Source: Alitta virens
Lineage: Eukaryota > Annelida > Polychaeta > Phyllodocida > Nereididae
Assembly (NCBI GenBank): GCA_932294295.1
Contig: OW028573.1
Location: 58,877,829 to 58,941,828 of the forward strand
Length of the DNA stretch: 64,000 nucleotides
Direction of reading: 5' to 3'
A program made the translations under genes and the position numbers. Shown here piece by piece: positions 1 through 12,439 of this stretch (the first letter of the stretch is position 1; each line of letters begins with the position of its first letter). The notes beneath the pieces were generated by a model. That model saw only the letters and a list, made by a program, of their open reading frames with translations, was not told the DNA's origin and ran no database searches.

Positions 1-611
1 ACAGCAATTAGACTCAAGTCTCTCTACACTCAATTGATTCTCTTTTCATCTCAAAGCAGGTTCTCGTGAAAAAAAAGAACCCATTTTGGTGGTATTTAAC
101 AAATCCATCTTAGACTCTAAAACTGCTGACGCCATCAAAATTCAAGTTGTGACGTCATTGTTTCATAAAATCAAGTGTAATGGGGGACATTTTATATCCT
201 TACAGAGCTATGCGCTATTACAATTAAGCCCTTGAAATGTAACAAAATGCGACGTAATTATCCGGGTAAGTGACATTGGTGAGAAGCGGTCATTGGTGTG
301 AGGTATGAATTATGTATTGGCATTTTGGGTATTGAAGTCCTTATGTAGCATGCATACAGGTGACACTTCGGGTGCACAAGAGGCTAAGTGGCTTTGTATG
401 CATGGATTGCTAATATTCTACTGTGAATGGGCGAGCAGGTAATATGTAATACAAAGCATTAGGTCAATTAGAACCTGACCACTGGGCAATTATTGTAATT
501 GAGAAGACTAATTGAGTAATGCGTCAACGTCCGTCATTATATAAACGGCCATTAGTAAATTTTTCCCATCAGGCCAAGTAGAACCAAGCCCAAACGCTCA
601 CAAAGGTGAGA

Positions 612-722
612 ACGTCTATTACGTTGTTCTGACGCTTCTGACGTTCACGGTGTGACGTGGCGTTCTGGGTGTTGTGACGTGGCAGACTTCGTCTATGACG
701 TACCAACACCAGGGGGCGCCAC
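612..722. promoter_or_regulatory. ACGT-core cluster (CRE/UPRE-like) with CTCF-like motif
   Basis: Six ACGT cores lie between 612 and 701. They include two copies of TGACGTGG, the unfolded-protein-response element bound by ATF6/XBP1-type factors, and one TGACGTTC. At 703-722 follows CCAACACCAGGGGGCGCCAC, close to the bilaterian CTCF core. I count about 13 CpG in roughly 140 bases here, against strong CpG depletion around it. Binding is inferred from motif match only. Confidence 0.45.
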
Positions 723-777
723 GGCAGATACAGGTGGCCATTTGGCCACATTAGCTGTCACAAACTTACTCTGGCTG

Positions 778-783
778 TATATA
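778..783 (+). promoter_or_regulatory. TATA-like box downstream of the ACGT cluster
   Basis: TATATA within CTGTATATACAG, about 75 bases right of the last ACGT core. A short open frame of 20 codons starts at 816 (MKHTYNSEHY, then TFSGKAGTFY, then stop). The spacing is compatible with a plus-strand core promoter, but a TATA-like hexamer alone is common in AT-rich DNA. Confidence 0.25.
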
Positions 784-3127
784 CAGAGTTGTGCGGAGTT
801 AACACACACTGAAGCATGAAGCACACCTACAACAGCGAACACTACACCTTCAGTGGCAAGGCAGGCACCTTCTATTGAGGCTACTGAATGAGTTGGCCGC
901 ACTAGAAGCTAAGAACTTTCATTTGACGTACATTCAAGTGCCTACTTTATTGTGTTACAGTTTAAGAACATCCCAGTGCAAAACCACACCAGGCCTGGGA
1001 GTACAAATAACATCTAAATCTTTAGGTCTTACACTTCAGGGCAGTATTACATTGCCATTAAATATTACGTTTTAAAGTTAATTAATTTTACTCATTTATC
1101 TATTTACAAATATAATTTACAGGGGTAAAATGCTCAGTTAGTGCCTTTTAAATATTTACAAAGATAAAAACATTATGAAGATAAATATGCTTCATTAAAA
1201 TAACATTTAAAGTAATATCATTGAAGTATAAAACGTATAAGATTAACTTTAAAAGCATCAATACCGGTGAGATCTTTGATGTACATGAGTGTTTGACTTG
1301 CTGTTGCATTAACAGAATATGGCACATAAAAATTATTAAGGTTCATCGACCTGGTTTAACGGCTTGACATTTCACAGTGCAAATTAATAAGCACCTGAAC
1401 TTAGTACAAGTCATTGCTGGAGTCATTACTACGAATATCTCATTTTCCCTAGCTTTTTTGTTGGCCCTCGGACGCTACAGTTCTTTTGACTAATCGTTTG
1501 GCCCCATTAATGAGCGGTGTTTTAAAACGTCCAAGTTTTCTCTTTTTCGTATTTCTAATCACTAACTGTGAGGGAACTCCATATTATATAATTCTCGTAC
1601 AAGCATTACTCTAGAAAAGAAACACTTGCGTCGTCTGCTTTATGTCCATTGATGACGTCAGCACATCCTCCTAGCGGCTTAGCTGAGAACCACTGATGCT
1701 TTAGTTATGGGCTTGTGATGGGAGTGGCTTACTGACACCAGAGCTAAGAGAGTGGTTCTGTTGCTAACATGCACAATGCATTAACGTATTATCCCCACAC
1801 ATAAGTCTACTCATGATAAACCTCTAGAGAAGGCCTAAGTGTTTCTCCTTGTTATACCCCTTGACTACTAATTCCAACTTGACCCACTTAGTACTTACCA
1901 GCCACTCAAAATGGTCATCATATATATCATTATACGCTCATAAGTAAAATAACATATTTAAAATTGTCAGGAAATTCAATTACATGTAGTATCATTCCAT
2001 GTGTAACATCTTTAACCGATGAAGAAATGCAGAGATATGAGATAAAAGGTTAGTAACAAGCATCTGATTTAATCATATATATGCTCCTAATAGCTTTTGA
2101 ATTGCCAATAAGTCACCTCGTCCACGTGATACAAATCTGACAAGGTTGTTCAAGAGGAAGGGCAACTTCCAGCCCATTAGCTCATTTACGTCAAGGTGAT
2201 CCCAATTTCACCAGAATATCTTATTGACATCATTTAGATTTGACTCAAGGTGCAGGAGTCCTTGTAAGAGAAATAGATAAGTGTTAATGGTTCTGTTCCT
2301 TTGCTGCTTACACACTGCATCCAATGAAACGAAAGAGCAGCAACAAGACAGCAAAATGTCACCGAAAGAGCGGAAACCAGTCGGTTCACCACCGATTAGC
2401 CAATTTCCTCCCAGTCAGCCATATACTACGATAAGGTCGTAGACGGAGTACAAAAAACTGTTGGTAATATTTGTCCGATAAGTACGAAGCGGGCAGAATA
2501 TGTACATAGGAAACCTGATGTAGGAGTTTCAGGTGATGTCTGCTGCCTACATATGCTGACGTTACAGACAGCATTACAGGCAGCACACACACTGTATAAG
2601 TCTGTAGAGTTGAAGTAGTTGTGAGTAGACTGAGCAGAGACTGGCTGCTCTATTTCCAGAGCACACAGCAAGAGAACATTAGACGACTAGGGACTGAGCT
2701 GGACAGGCACAAAACAGCTTTACGGCATGGATGCAGAGAATCTAGACAGAACACAAGTGGATGTATGTGGCAGAGGGGTAAGAGACACCAGCGGGTGTTT
2801 GTGCAAGGATGAGGAGTGCCAACTGATAGCAACCTCCCTGCTGCTGATGGAGAAGGACAAACAGTCCTGGGCTGCAGACTCTGACAGCCAACATTACCAA
2901 CATTTGTATTATGTAAAGCTCGACCATTGCTATTTGCTGGCCTGTCATTGCCAGACGTCCACGGACATGTGCTCATCGATTGGCAGAGGGAATATGCTCC
3001 GAACACACACATATATCTCTGTGTAAGCAGTGCTGTATGCTTGTCAAACACCGCTGCCTGCACAATCAATCAAGGCCAGCAGGCAGCAGGACAGGTGAAC
3101 GGCCACAAGGCCAGCTACGTGGTCAGC

Positions 3128-3167
3128 TGCCCTGGTGCCCTGGTGCCCTGGTGCCCTGGTACCCTGG
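3128..3167. repeat. 8-bp tandem repeat TGCCCTGG (five units)
   Basis: Four perfect units followed by TACCCTGG. The array lies in the talin intron and contains no gene signal. Confidence 0.85.
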
Positions 3168-6100
3168 ACATAACACTGCATCAGTGTTCAGTTGCTCTTG
3201 TTTCCTGTTAGTGTCACTAATTACGTGTCTCCTGTACATTTTTAGCATATAATCGATCTCAATTATAATGGAAAACGTTGGTTTTGTGATTTTTGATATT
3301 CAAAACATTTCATTCAGAAGTCCTTCCTTTGTGTTCGATCCGTGTCAAGGGCATAACTCTGTGATCCACATTTCACTCATATCGACCTTGCCCTGGTTAA
3401 AACAACAGCAGTTACCCTGGTCTCCTAACAAAAGGGAACACACGACCCAGTGCACCACTAAGACTTCTTTGGGGGCTAAAAACAAAGGGTGCTTTGATGA
3501 GGTGCTTTGAGGAGGTGCTTTAAGAAGGTGGATGTCATTAAGCAAGGCAGGAGGTGCGGTGAGGCGGCCAAGGGAGGGACGCACGGTGCTTCTCTGACAG
3601 GATATTGTCAGGCAGAACAAACAGCCCCCGCCCTGTCCAGATGAAAGACTCCATCATATGAGGTCGTCCTGGTCCTCAATAGACCTCCGTCCCCCCAGCC
3701 TGCCTCTTATAATGCCACTGAGGTTTAATCTCCGACCACCCAATGAAATATGTTGGTGGGGCCAAGCGCCTTTCAAAGGAGTGTGCAGTGAGAAGAGCAA
3801 GGGAGGACCAAAAGGAGGACCAAGAAAGGCCCAATGCAGCAGTACTATGAAGACCTAGGGACAAGCTAGCCAATATGGCTTTGTTATGTCCCTGGCCAAC
3901 CCACTGAAGCTGCCATGTGATCCCCTCTTATCCAGCAGGCCTCATTCACATTGCTCTCCTGCCAATTGTCCCCGCAGTAAAGCCACCATGCCCTACTCTA
4001 TGCTTCTTGCACATTCATGCAGACACTGCCCTACTATCAAACTCCTCCGCCTATCCAATGCCTTTCACGCCCAATGATCCAACGTTAAATCTAAGATTAA
4101 TCCTTTAACACTATCATGCATCAATTGAGCATTGTAGAAACATTAAAATGATATCTGTATGACAACAGAAAATGCGAGCATTTTCCAACTTCGAGTCGTT
4201 GACAGACATGAAACGCTGAAAAATCGAAGAAACTGGTGACATTAATCCATTAAGCTCAGTGCATGAAATTTACAAGAACAGCAACAGAGACATTTAGAGT
4301 GCAACTCAAAACAACAAAACATCTTCTTAAAATATCTCAATTCCTTCCAGTATCAATTACGAAAAGAGGCCCTTAGCCAAATTAACTTTTCAGATTATTC
4401 ATGCTCTGAATCATACTAACACAGCAATTTGGCATAAGAAAAACAACTGGCAGTCAGTCAACACCCTGATATAATAATAGTAGCACCAACCCTGAAAGGT
4501 TCAAGCATGACATGACATTTGATTTGGCCGGATGCAATCACAGCAGAGGTGCAGAATAACTTCCACAAGGTGGTGACAGCACATCGCCCTGAGGCATCCC
4601 ATTGCACACGTTTAATTGCTTCTGGATGCCCTGGCTTGTCTGCCAATATTGTTGTTGCCGTGCTTGTTGTACAAACTCCAAAATTAAGTTCATATTGTTT
4701 AAGCTAACCAGCTGCATATGGCATACGTAAATAGCATTGAACGAACCATAATTCAATTCAATATATACATTGAATTTTGTACATCCATGTTAAGGTGGAG
4801 TGTACCATACACATGAGACCACATGGCTCTCACTGTATAAGAAACAGTTATTGGTTGAAAAAAGTTCCAGAACTGAGACTACAGGTCTGTTGTTCTTCTG
4901 TACAAGATGCACAGCTATATATAGTTATTGTATCCCAGGTGACGCACATTCACAAATGTGCCATGTCAATGCACTCGATTGAATTTGTCAAAAGCATTCC
5001 AAGACGAAATATCAAAAAACGATAACAGGCTAAATCTACACTCTTTTATCCAATACAAATGTCATACACAAAAAGATAACAATTTCCATCTGAAAATACA
5101 TACAGCAATCAATAGATATTGACTATTCAGCATGACGAAAAAAGCAGTGGCTGTAAATAACCACAAGTGAAAGGAAATACAATCTATACAAAGAACCAGG
5201 AATACATAATAATACTGGGCAACATTCGGAAACCAACAAAGGATAGTGTGTCACATGTACGTCACAGTTCTAGGGAAACATAATTGATATATGGCAAGAG
5301 AATAATACGAGTCACGCCAACTGCACAACTTCCATACTATATGATGCCATTATTGGTTAATGTATTACTGACACATTCAATGCATGGCGTGGGATTTACT
5401 AAAATATACAAGACTACTACACTGTGCATGTTATTGCATCAGCAGCATTGGGTGCAAGAATAGGCCCTTGGCTTACACCAGCTCATTCAATATTCTGCTT
5501 TACACAAGAGTTGTAGAATAGATAGGAGAAGCAGCTAGAGGTCTTCCTTGACACTCTGCAAACATTTCACTCGGTCACCTGGGGCTAAGAATGGTTGTGT
5601 GACGGCCACCTGTCCTAAGTAGGTCCTCTTACTGAGCTAAACTTGCCTCTCCAATCACGTCTTACACAGTGTTACAACATGTGTGGGTGTCAGGAAACCA
5701 GTAAAACACCAGAGTGCGGCTGCTATTATGTGCTAATGAATTCTCAAGCTACAAGCAGAATAGGCTGCTCCGCTACGAATGTCTATACTGTAGAAACAGC
5801 GTCACCATCACGTTAGTAACCATAAGCAACGTGATACGTAAAGTAATAATTCTGGCAGTTCCTGTTATTCAAATATTAAGCCTTCTGTGGAAAGGGAACA
5901 AGGATATTCCCAGTAATGGTTCGAACCCAATGGTTTTTGTTTTTTTTCTTACATTTCTCTGCAATAAAAGTTGCAGTCTCCAAGGAAATAGTAACATTTT
6001 CCCTTTCTTTTTGAACGTCCAATTAAGGCTTGTGAGGAGGCCTGTAAGTGACGTCTTTACCTTGAAAATGTCTTACTAATAGGCTGAAACAAGGAGCTGG

Positions 6101-9100
6101 GACGAGGGCCACAAGACAGCGATGTCATGAGGAGGTCTGGCCTCCACAGTGGCCATAGCAAAGCGCTGATTGGCTTTTAATACTCTCCTTAACGAGGTTT
6201 TTTCAGGGGTCAGAGTCAAAGGTCAAGTGCAGGTCAAGCTCTTTGAAAGCTAAATGCACAAGAGGGCCAGATTTCCTGCAGTCTTTGACTGATGGTGAGT
6301 ATAAAGGTGCAGTCCCCCAGGGAACTGGTGGTCCCCTGTTAACACCGCCCAAAAAGGAGTAGGAAGGGGGCACCAGCAAGTGGGCAATGGCAAGGGGGCA
6401 ATTGCGAGTGGGCAATGGCAATATGCTGCAAGCTGCCTCAGCTTTCCAAGTAGAGCAGTGGAAATGTGTGGCTCCTTGTGCTATGATTATGCCAATGCTA
6501 ATGGCAGCGTGCCTTATCTGCGTCCGGTCATCCATCAAGGCAGTTGGGCCAGTTCTGACCACATGCAAATATCATTTCAGCCTCAGCCATCTGGTCAACT
6601 CACTGGACTCGCAGCGAGACCCCTACCTCCTGATTCTAACAAATCGCCTCTCCGCTGTTTGACATGTAACTTTTATGGCATAAGCTGGTTGTGCTGCGGG
6701 CCTATGCAGACAGTAATCTTGGTGAGAGGCGGTGTGCTGCTCGCGACAACTGTCCTACAGCAACTCAAACATTTGTCCAGCAACTGTCCTCCACGCAGCA
6801 TGTGTTCGCTCTCCCAGTCCTCGTGACTTCGGCTTGCTTTGCACTTTTTTTAAAGGCATTATTAGAGGTGAAAAACGGCAGCAGCAGAGCGGCTGAATGG
6901 CGCCTTAAATCAAGATTCAGCCATCATTCAGGGCCTGGTCGAATTCTCCTGTAATTGCTGCTAAAAAAAAGTGGAGCAATTAGCCACGCACAGGACGTGA
7001 GAAACATCAGGAACCCTGGAAGGAGACATGGGAAAAACCAGAAGCAGTCCTGCGCTACCTTTTGTTCAAGAACCCAGAAACAAAAACCCTGAAACCCAAA
7101 AGGAAATGCTAATCTACTCAGGCACGAAACTGCAGATTGCAGAGAAGTCACACGCTCGAAATGAAGAAGTTCACTTTATCATGCAACTGATCTCTCTTGC
7201 AGGATGATAAAGAAGAGACTTTTCACATAGTGTGGAAGTAGCACTCACTTCCCATTAACATCTCCACAAGAACACTAAATAGTGAACACTGAGTGGTCAG
7301 TTGAGCTGGAAACCTGCACACGTACGAGCTTAGTTGGAGCCTGGAGGAAGGTGGAAGTCTAGAAGCAGCCAGCCTAGAGCATGAAAACCTAGAGGTGCGA
7401 GGTGGGCAAGGACAGGCACCGGCAGCCACAGACTGATCAGGACTCAAAGTGGCAGGCTTTTGCCCACACTGGCTTCCCTGTACTGTTAAATTGGTTGGTC
7501 TGCTCAGGGCCTGGAAGACTGATAAACGCTGGCTGATTTGCCCACTCAGCCCTGCCTTGTCGTCTTTGCCAATTCTCTTCTGCGCCACATCATTGCGTTT
7601 AAATTCCATTTCTCTGTTCTATGGCTGCCTCACAACTCTGTACAGGGCGCCTTAGGGCACTTTCCAAATAACTCAGGGTCGCAGTAGCCTGACCTCATCG
7701 GCTAGAAAACTAAATGCCATCACTACAAGACAGACTGGAAGGGCCACAAGCTTGCAATTAAGGTCCCTTCGTAAAATTCATTATGAATTAGCAAAGCTCC
7801 ACATAATGTTAACTATGTACTACATCTCATTTTACTACAATGTGGTGGACACTACAGCGTCTTAGTATAAACAATGCCCCACAAAGACATGCCTAATGCC
7901 CTTAGAATTGTGTATAGCTGGGCCCTAGAGGCACGATTATCTCTCACACTCGAGTGGCTGTGTTGTAGGACATGGGCCCAACAGACTGGAAGCTGGGGAC
8001 AGCAGTGTTGACTTAATTACCAAGGACAAGCTGAACAAAGACCCGGATGAGAGATGACCACGCCCCCTAGACGTCCACTGCCTCTTTTGTGACGTCACAA
8101 TCATGGTCTGAAGAGACTCCCTGAGGGTAATGACTTAAGAGAGTAAAGCCAGTTGATCTTCAATCCCTTAACCAATTCCATCCTGAAAGGTCTTTAGGTT
8201 TTACAGACCAGGTCAGTTTGGAACAACCTTATTATGCCAGGCAGTGTCTACACATAGTACTCATGTACAGTAAGGTAGGTACTATAACAGCAGCCAGTAA
8301 CACTCGCCTCACACAACTGTAATGGAAATTTGGCACAGAAAAAAGGCTGAACAACCGCAAGACTATTCGTGGTTTGTAGTTCCACATCTTCGTTTAAAAG
8401 TCTGCTGAGAGCAAGTAATTAGCTATGGGTCACACATTCCCTGCAGTTACTGGAGATGCTATCTCAGTTTTCATTTTTCATTTCCTTAAAATGTCGAGGC
8501 ACACACTTGAAATAAGAATACTCTGAAAGTCTCGAGTGTAGAAGTAGAAGAAATGCAATCTAGAGGCAGAATCCGAGCTGTGGAAAGTAGTGCTCATTAG
8601 TCTATTGGTTGGTAGAGAAAATCCAATCAGGCTATTTTGGGAGGCGGTATCTGCGAACACATTGCAGTCATTTTATCAGGAGATGATCCGCGTCGGGTTT
8701 CTGAGGGGGGCCATGCAGATGTGCCACGTGCCAGCCTGCCGTCACACTGGGACATTATAGCATTAAATTGAATCAGTATCGGGTTTGGCCCAAAACGTTT
8801 TCTTATGGAAGCCTAGCCCCATCCAAATGTTTCGCTTCTAATGCAATTTGCGCAAGAAACATTGATGTGAAGTAAGCAAATAAGAGTCGCTAGACTGATG
8901 TTTGGGAGAGATATTAAGCTAGTTTGAAAGGGTGGGGCAGTGTGTGGCAGCATCTGGAAAAGCCATTAGTGAGAAGGTCCAGGGGATGGCCAGAGAGGCA
9001 AGGCCCAGTGTGACCAGCAGCAGAATAGAAGCGCTGCTAATGTCACATGCAAAATGACGGCTCGTCAGAGTAATTGAATTGAAATCAGACAACAGGCTGC

Positions 9101-11887
9101 AAATACCGACTTGTTTGCAAAGGCGCTCCTTAGGACAGACCACCGGTCCACATTGGCATTCGCAGCACATTGCCTGTGTCAGAATGCCCTCCTTCGCCTA
9201 ATGAAATCCAATTTGCTGAGAAAAGGTGCAGGTCACCACTGACTGATTGTATGTGGACTTTGTCAGCTCGACGCAAGGTGGATGAAACCAGCATGACACT
9301 GCGGGCCAGGCTCCCCTAGCAGCGCTTGCCATGCATCCATCTTGTGAGGGTAAAATTCAATTTCCACAGCAGCCGGGAGAGGGACAAAAGTCAGCCCTGC
9401 TATAACACAATCTGGTTCCCAGGTGGCCCCCTTCTTCGTGCAGTTTGCCGGTGATACATGCACCAACTCACACATATGGCCAATTAAACTGGCCACAGTG
9501 TGGGGAACACACCTCAGGTTCCCACGAGATGGCCGCACTCCTCTCTTTCACTCTCCCAGCTATTTGCTGGCGAATCATTACAAGCCTGATTGCAACTGTG
9601 AGATTCATACGGTTTGGGCATCTTTCCAGTATTTCATCGCTGGTCCCACCCTCCCACATGGACTGCAGTCACAGCAGCTCATATTGATCATTTGCTGCTG
9701 CTCCTAGACAAGAGTAGGAAACATCTATCAAGCCTCCTGAGCCTGCTTGCTTCCCCAGCACACGATAGAGGCTGGTGGCATTGATCTGCATCGCCAATAG
9801 TCAAACAAGTCCGTCTCAATTAGTTAATGAGAAGGTAATTGAGCGTCCCATCCCATCCTGTAGCAGATCTGGTTGGTGTATACACAAGTACCTCGCAGCA
9901 AACCATCCCTTTCCTCCTTTGACAGATATTTATATTGTGCCTTGGGCTGTGAAATCGATGCGGCCCAAATGTGCCAATGGAAGTGTCGCCAACTGCTGAG
10001 CTATTGCCATGTGAAATGCCACTTCACGTGTCCCCAGCACTGATTGAGATGGGCCTAAATATCATCAGTACTACACGTGCAACCCAGAGTTTGTTAACTT
10101 AATGATATCTGATGAAATAAGATCTGATGGAATTTTCACACCTGGACTGCTCCTCTCATCACTGCTTGGTTATCAATTTCAATCCCGTTCGTTTTACAAA
10201 ATTATCAGAATAAATAGGAAGCTAGACTTGATCTAACTGACTAAAAGATGCACGGTAATAACAAAGAAAAGATAAACAATGATTTGAAATATGTCAATTA
10301 AATGACTAAGGTGATGTAACAGTCACGATTTCGGCTGTAAATATCAAGGACATCGAAGTAACGACAAAACACACCCAACCCCAGATCGTAATTCACCATG
10401 CGGCCATCTAAGATGAGATGTTAAATTGTCCTCCCCCGGGACACATGGAGTCATCCTATCCACTTGCAAACACATGGCATGGAAGGGGCGTTGATAGAGC
10501 AGGACCTGGTGCTAGAGGCTGCAAAGCAACAGCAACTGGGCAAGCAGGGGAGCTATAATCTGCATGGGCGGTCAATTCAATACGTCTATCTTGTGCAAAT
10601 CCTGTTCAATTTCCTGAGCGGGCTGCAAGTTATCCCTAGGCTGCTAGTGCGGCCTTTTAATAGCCATATCAAGATATGAATCTGAGACAGTTGTGACCCA
10701 GTCTAATGACTTGCAAGCCCCTTGCTTCCCAGCATTCTCCATGCCAGCTGACTTATCCCTTGCTGCTAATTGCCTGTCATTTTGGCCCATGTAGTGCAAG
10801 GAAATTCAAAGCTGCCCACCTCTTCTTGTAGGTCTTCTCTAGTCTCCAGACACTGGGCTTAATTGTCACGTATTGTGCTGCTTTTGTCGTTCACTGCCTT
10901 GGCATGCTTCACATACCAACTCTACGCAGCCAATCCAATTCAGACAGCGAACCAGGGCTCCTACAAATGACATCTAGTCATCCACTATAGAATATACTCC
11001 TGCAGTTGCTGTTGCTGCTTCCATTTTATTGTCTTCTTGTCATTTGCCACCGAGCCAGAGTTGAGGCACCAAGAATTCATTAAACTGCCTCACAACAAAC
11101 TTGTAAACCAAGCAAAAACAATCAAGATTCACAGTAAAATGACACCATGTCATTACGTGTCATTTATGATACTTGTTAAGAGAATACCATCTGATAATAA
11201 AGAACGTATAGAATTTCCGATATGCATAACAATCTTTGAATTGCCTTTTCCAAGAAAAATCTGTTAAAATGGAAGAATTCGATAAATTGTTTATCTGCAT
11301 TACATGTGAGACATGCCTAATTTTGATAAATATCACATTATTAATACAGGAGCCTTTTTCTAAAGAAAATAACCCACTCAACTATGTTGTATTGAACTGC
11401 CATTACATACATCAAGCATTGTACCCTGTTCATAATTAAGTTTAGCTGGCTTGCAATACTTGCACCATAAATCATAACCTACAAGGCAAAGGCCCTATAT
11501 CAAAGCCAGCATAAAAGACGGGATTTATAAAGCAGTCAAATTAGATTAATCAAAGAAAATTGAGCAACAAGGCACAATTTCCTGCTGCAAACATACAGGA
11601 GGTGGGGGATTGGGACAAATTTCCTGAAGCTCCGGGCGACGGCCTCATATAGGCCCTGCAAGGGAATAAAGCCAGTGGCTGCCAAGCCAAACTGCCAAGC
11701 TACACTGCCAGCTCAATTCTATTACGCTGTGTTCACTATACAGCTTGTGATATGCTGACACCATCTGCTCTCACAGCACAAAGCTGTCATAAGTATAGGC
11801 TTACACTACATAGTATTGCATTGTAAATACTGTACCTGTATTGGCAACTGATGCACCAAACACAAGATTAAAGAGCAATTAACTCAC

Positions 11888-11985
11888 CCCATTTCGAAGA
11901 AGATAATATTCGAGGGTTCTTCCACTTTCCAGCCAGACTCCTTTCTTGGGATCATCGTCTGCCAGAAACAGGCCATGGTCTGTGG
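11888..11985 (-). CDS. TLN: Talin, second coding exon (F0 subdomain, residues 46-78)
   Basis: This 98-bp exon lies between an acceptor reading TTTTATTTCAG|CC and a donor reading GGG|GTGAGT on the minus strand. Joined in phase to the first coding exon, it completes a proline codon and then reads TDHGLFLADDDPKKGVW followed by LESGRTLEYYLLRNG. The human equivalent is SDFGLFLSDDDPKKGIW then LEAGKALDYYMLRNG, so identity is very high. It forms the second half of the F0 fold. The exon ends in phase 0 exactly where vertebrate talin exons break, before the Asp of the next exon. I looked left of here for that exon (expected to encode a basic stretch followed by RPL and RMLDG-like residues) and did not find it, so it lies outside the window. 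No ATG-initiated frame covers this exon, so it is easily missed. Confidence 0.93.
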
Positions 11986-12413
11986 CTGAAATAAAAGAGG
12001 AAAATATGATAACCATTAAACAGCAGAAATATACAAGAATTTGCCTTATTATAAAGGCATTATGAGTACCTTTCAGCTAAGACCATACATTGTATATATG
12101 GTAGTTATATGTGGCACAAAATGCATAACCTCACTGTCAAGGTCATTTCTCTATTGAGCCAAATCTCATGGACGTTTATGGCTAAATTTACCAGTTGGCA
12201 TGAATATTTCTCTAATGAAGTTGAACAATAGGTAACCGTAAAAGACTGATCAACATGTAGAACAAAAAAAAAGATGAACTTTTTTCTTTGGTACTCATAG
12301 ATAATGTTTCCGAACAGGTCTGTAGATAACGCTCTCAGGAGATCGTAAAATACTCCTTGCTTGGATCTACCTCAACGGAACACCTGGACGTTTCCTTAAC
12401 GACCTTTCGTAAG

Positions 12414-12439
12414 CACGTGGTCCATGTGACAGTCACGTG
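12414..12439. promoter_or_regulatory. Paired E-box (CACGTG x2, 20-bp spacing)
   Basis: Two CACGTG hexamers start at 12414 and 12434, exactly 20 bp apart, with a CATGTG between them; the second is part of GTCACGTGA. This arrangement puts two bHLH (USF/MITF/Myc-type) sites on the same DNA face inside the first talin coding intron. CACGTG overall is not enriched in the window, so only the pairing is notable. Confidence 0.3.

Larger units (their letters stand above)
1..11887 (-). other. Talin intron after coding exon 2 (partial)
   Basis: More than 11.8 kb of the second coding-region intron, running off the left edge. Content I can support: TGACGTCA at 150-157, 1653-1660 and 8090-8097; an ACGT-core cluster with a CTCF-like motif and TATA-like box at 612-783; and an 8-bp tandem repeat at 3128-3167. 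Between about 6.2 and 7.6 kb and between 8.7 and 11.0 kb the sequence is GC-richer and less monotonous than elsewhere. Such texture can mark regulatory DNA, but I see no exon. Frames of 120-148 codons at 5.7, 6.2, 6.4 and 7.2 kb overlap one another on both strands and look like chance. Confidence 0.75.

Noticed and set aside
5918..5928. GGTTCGAACCC, a perfect tRNA B-box-like string
   Set aside because: No A box at the required distance and no cloverleaf can be drawn around it.
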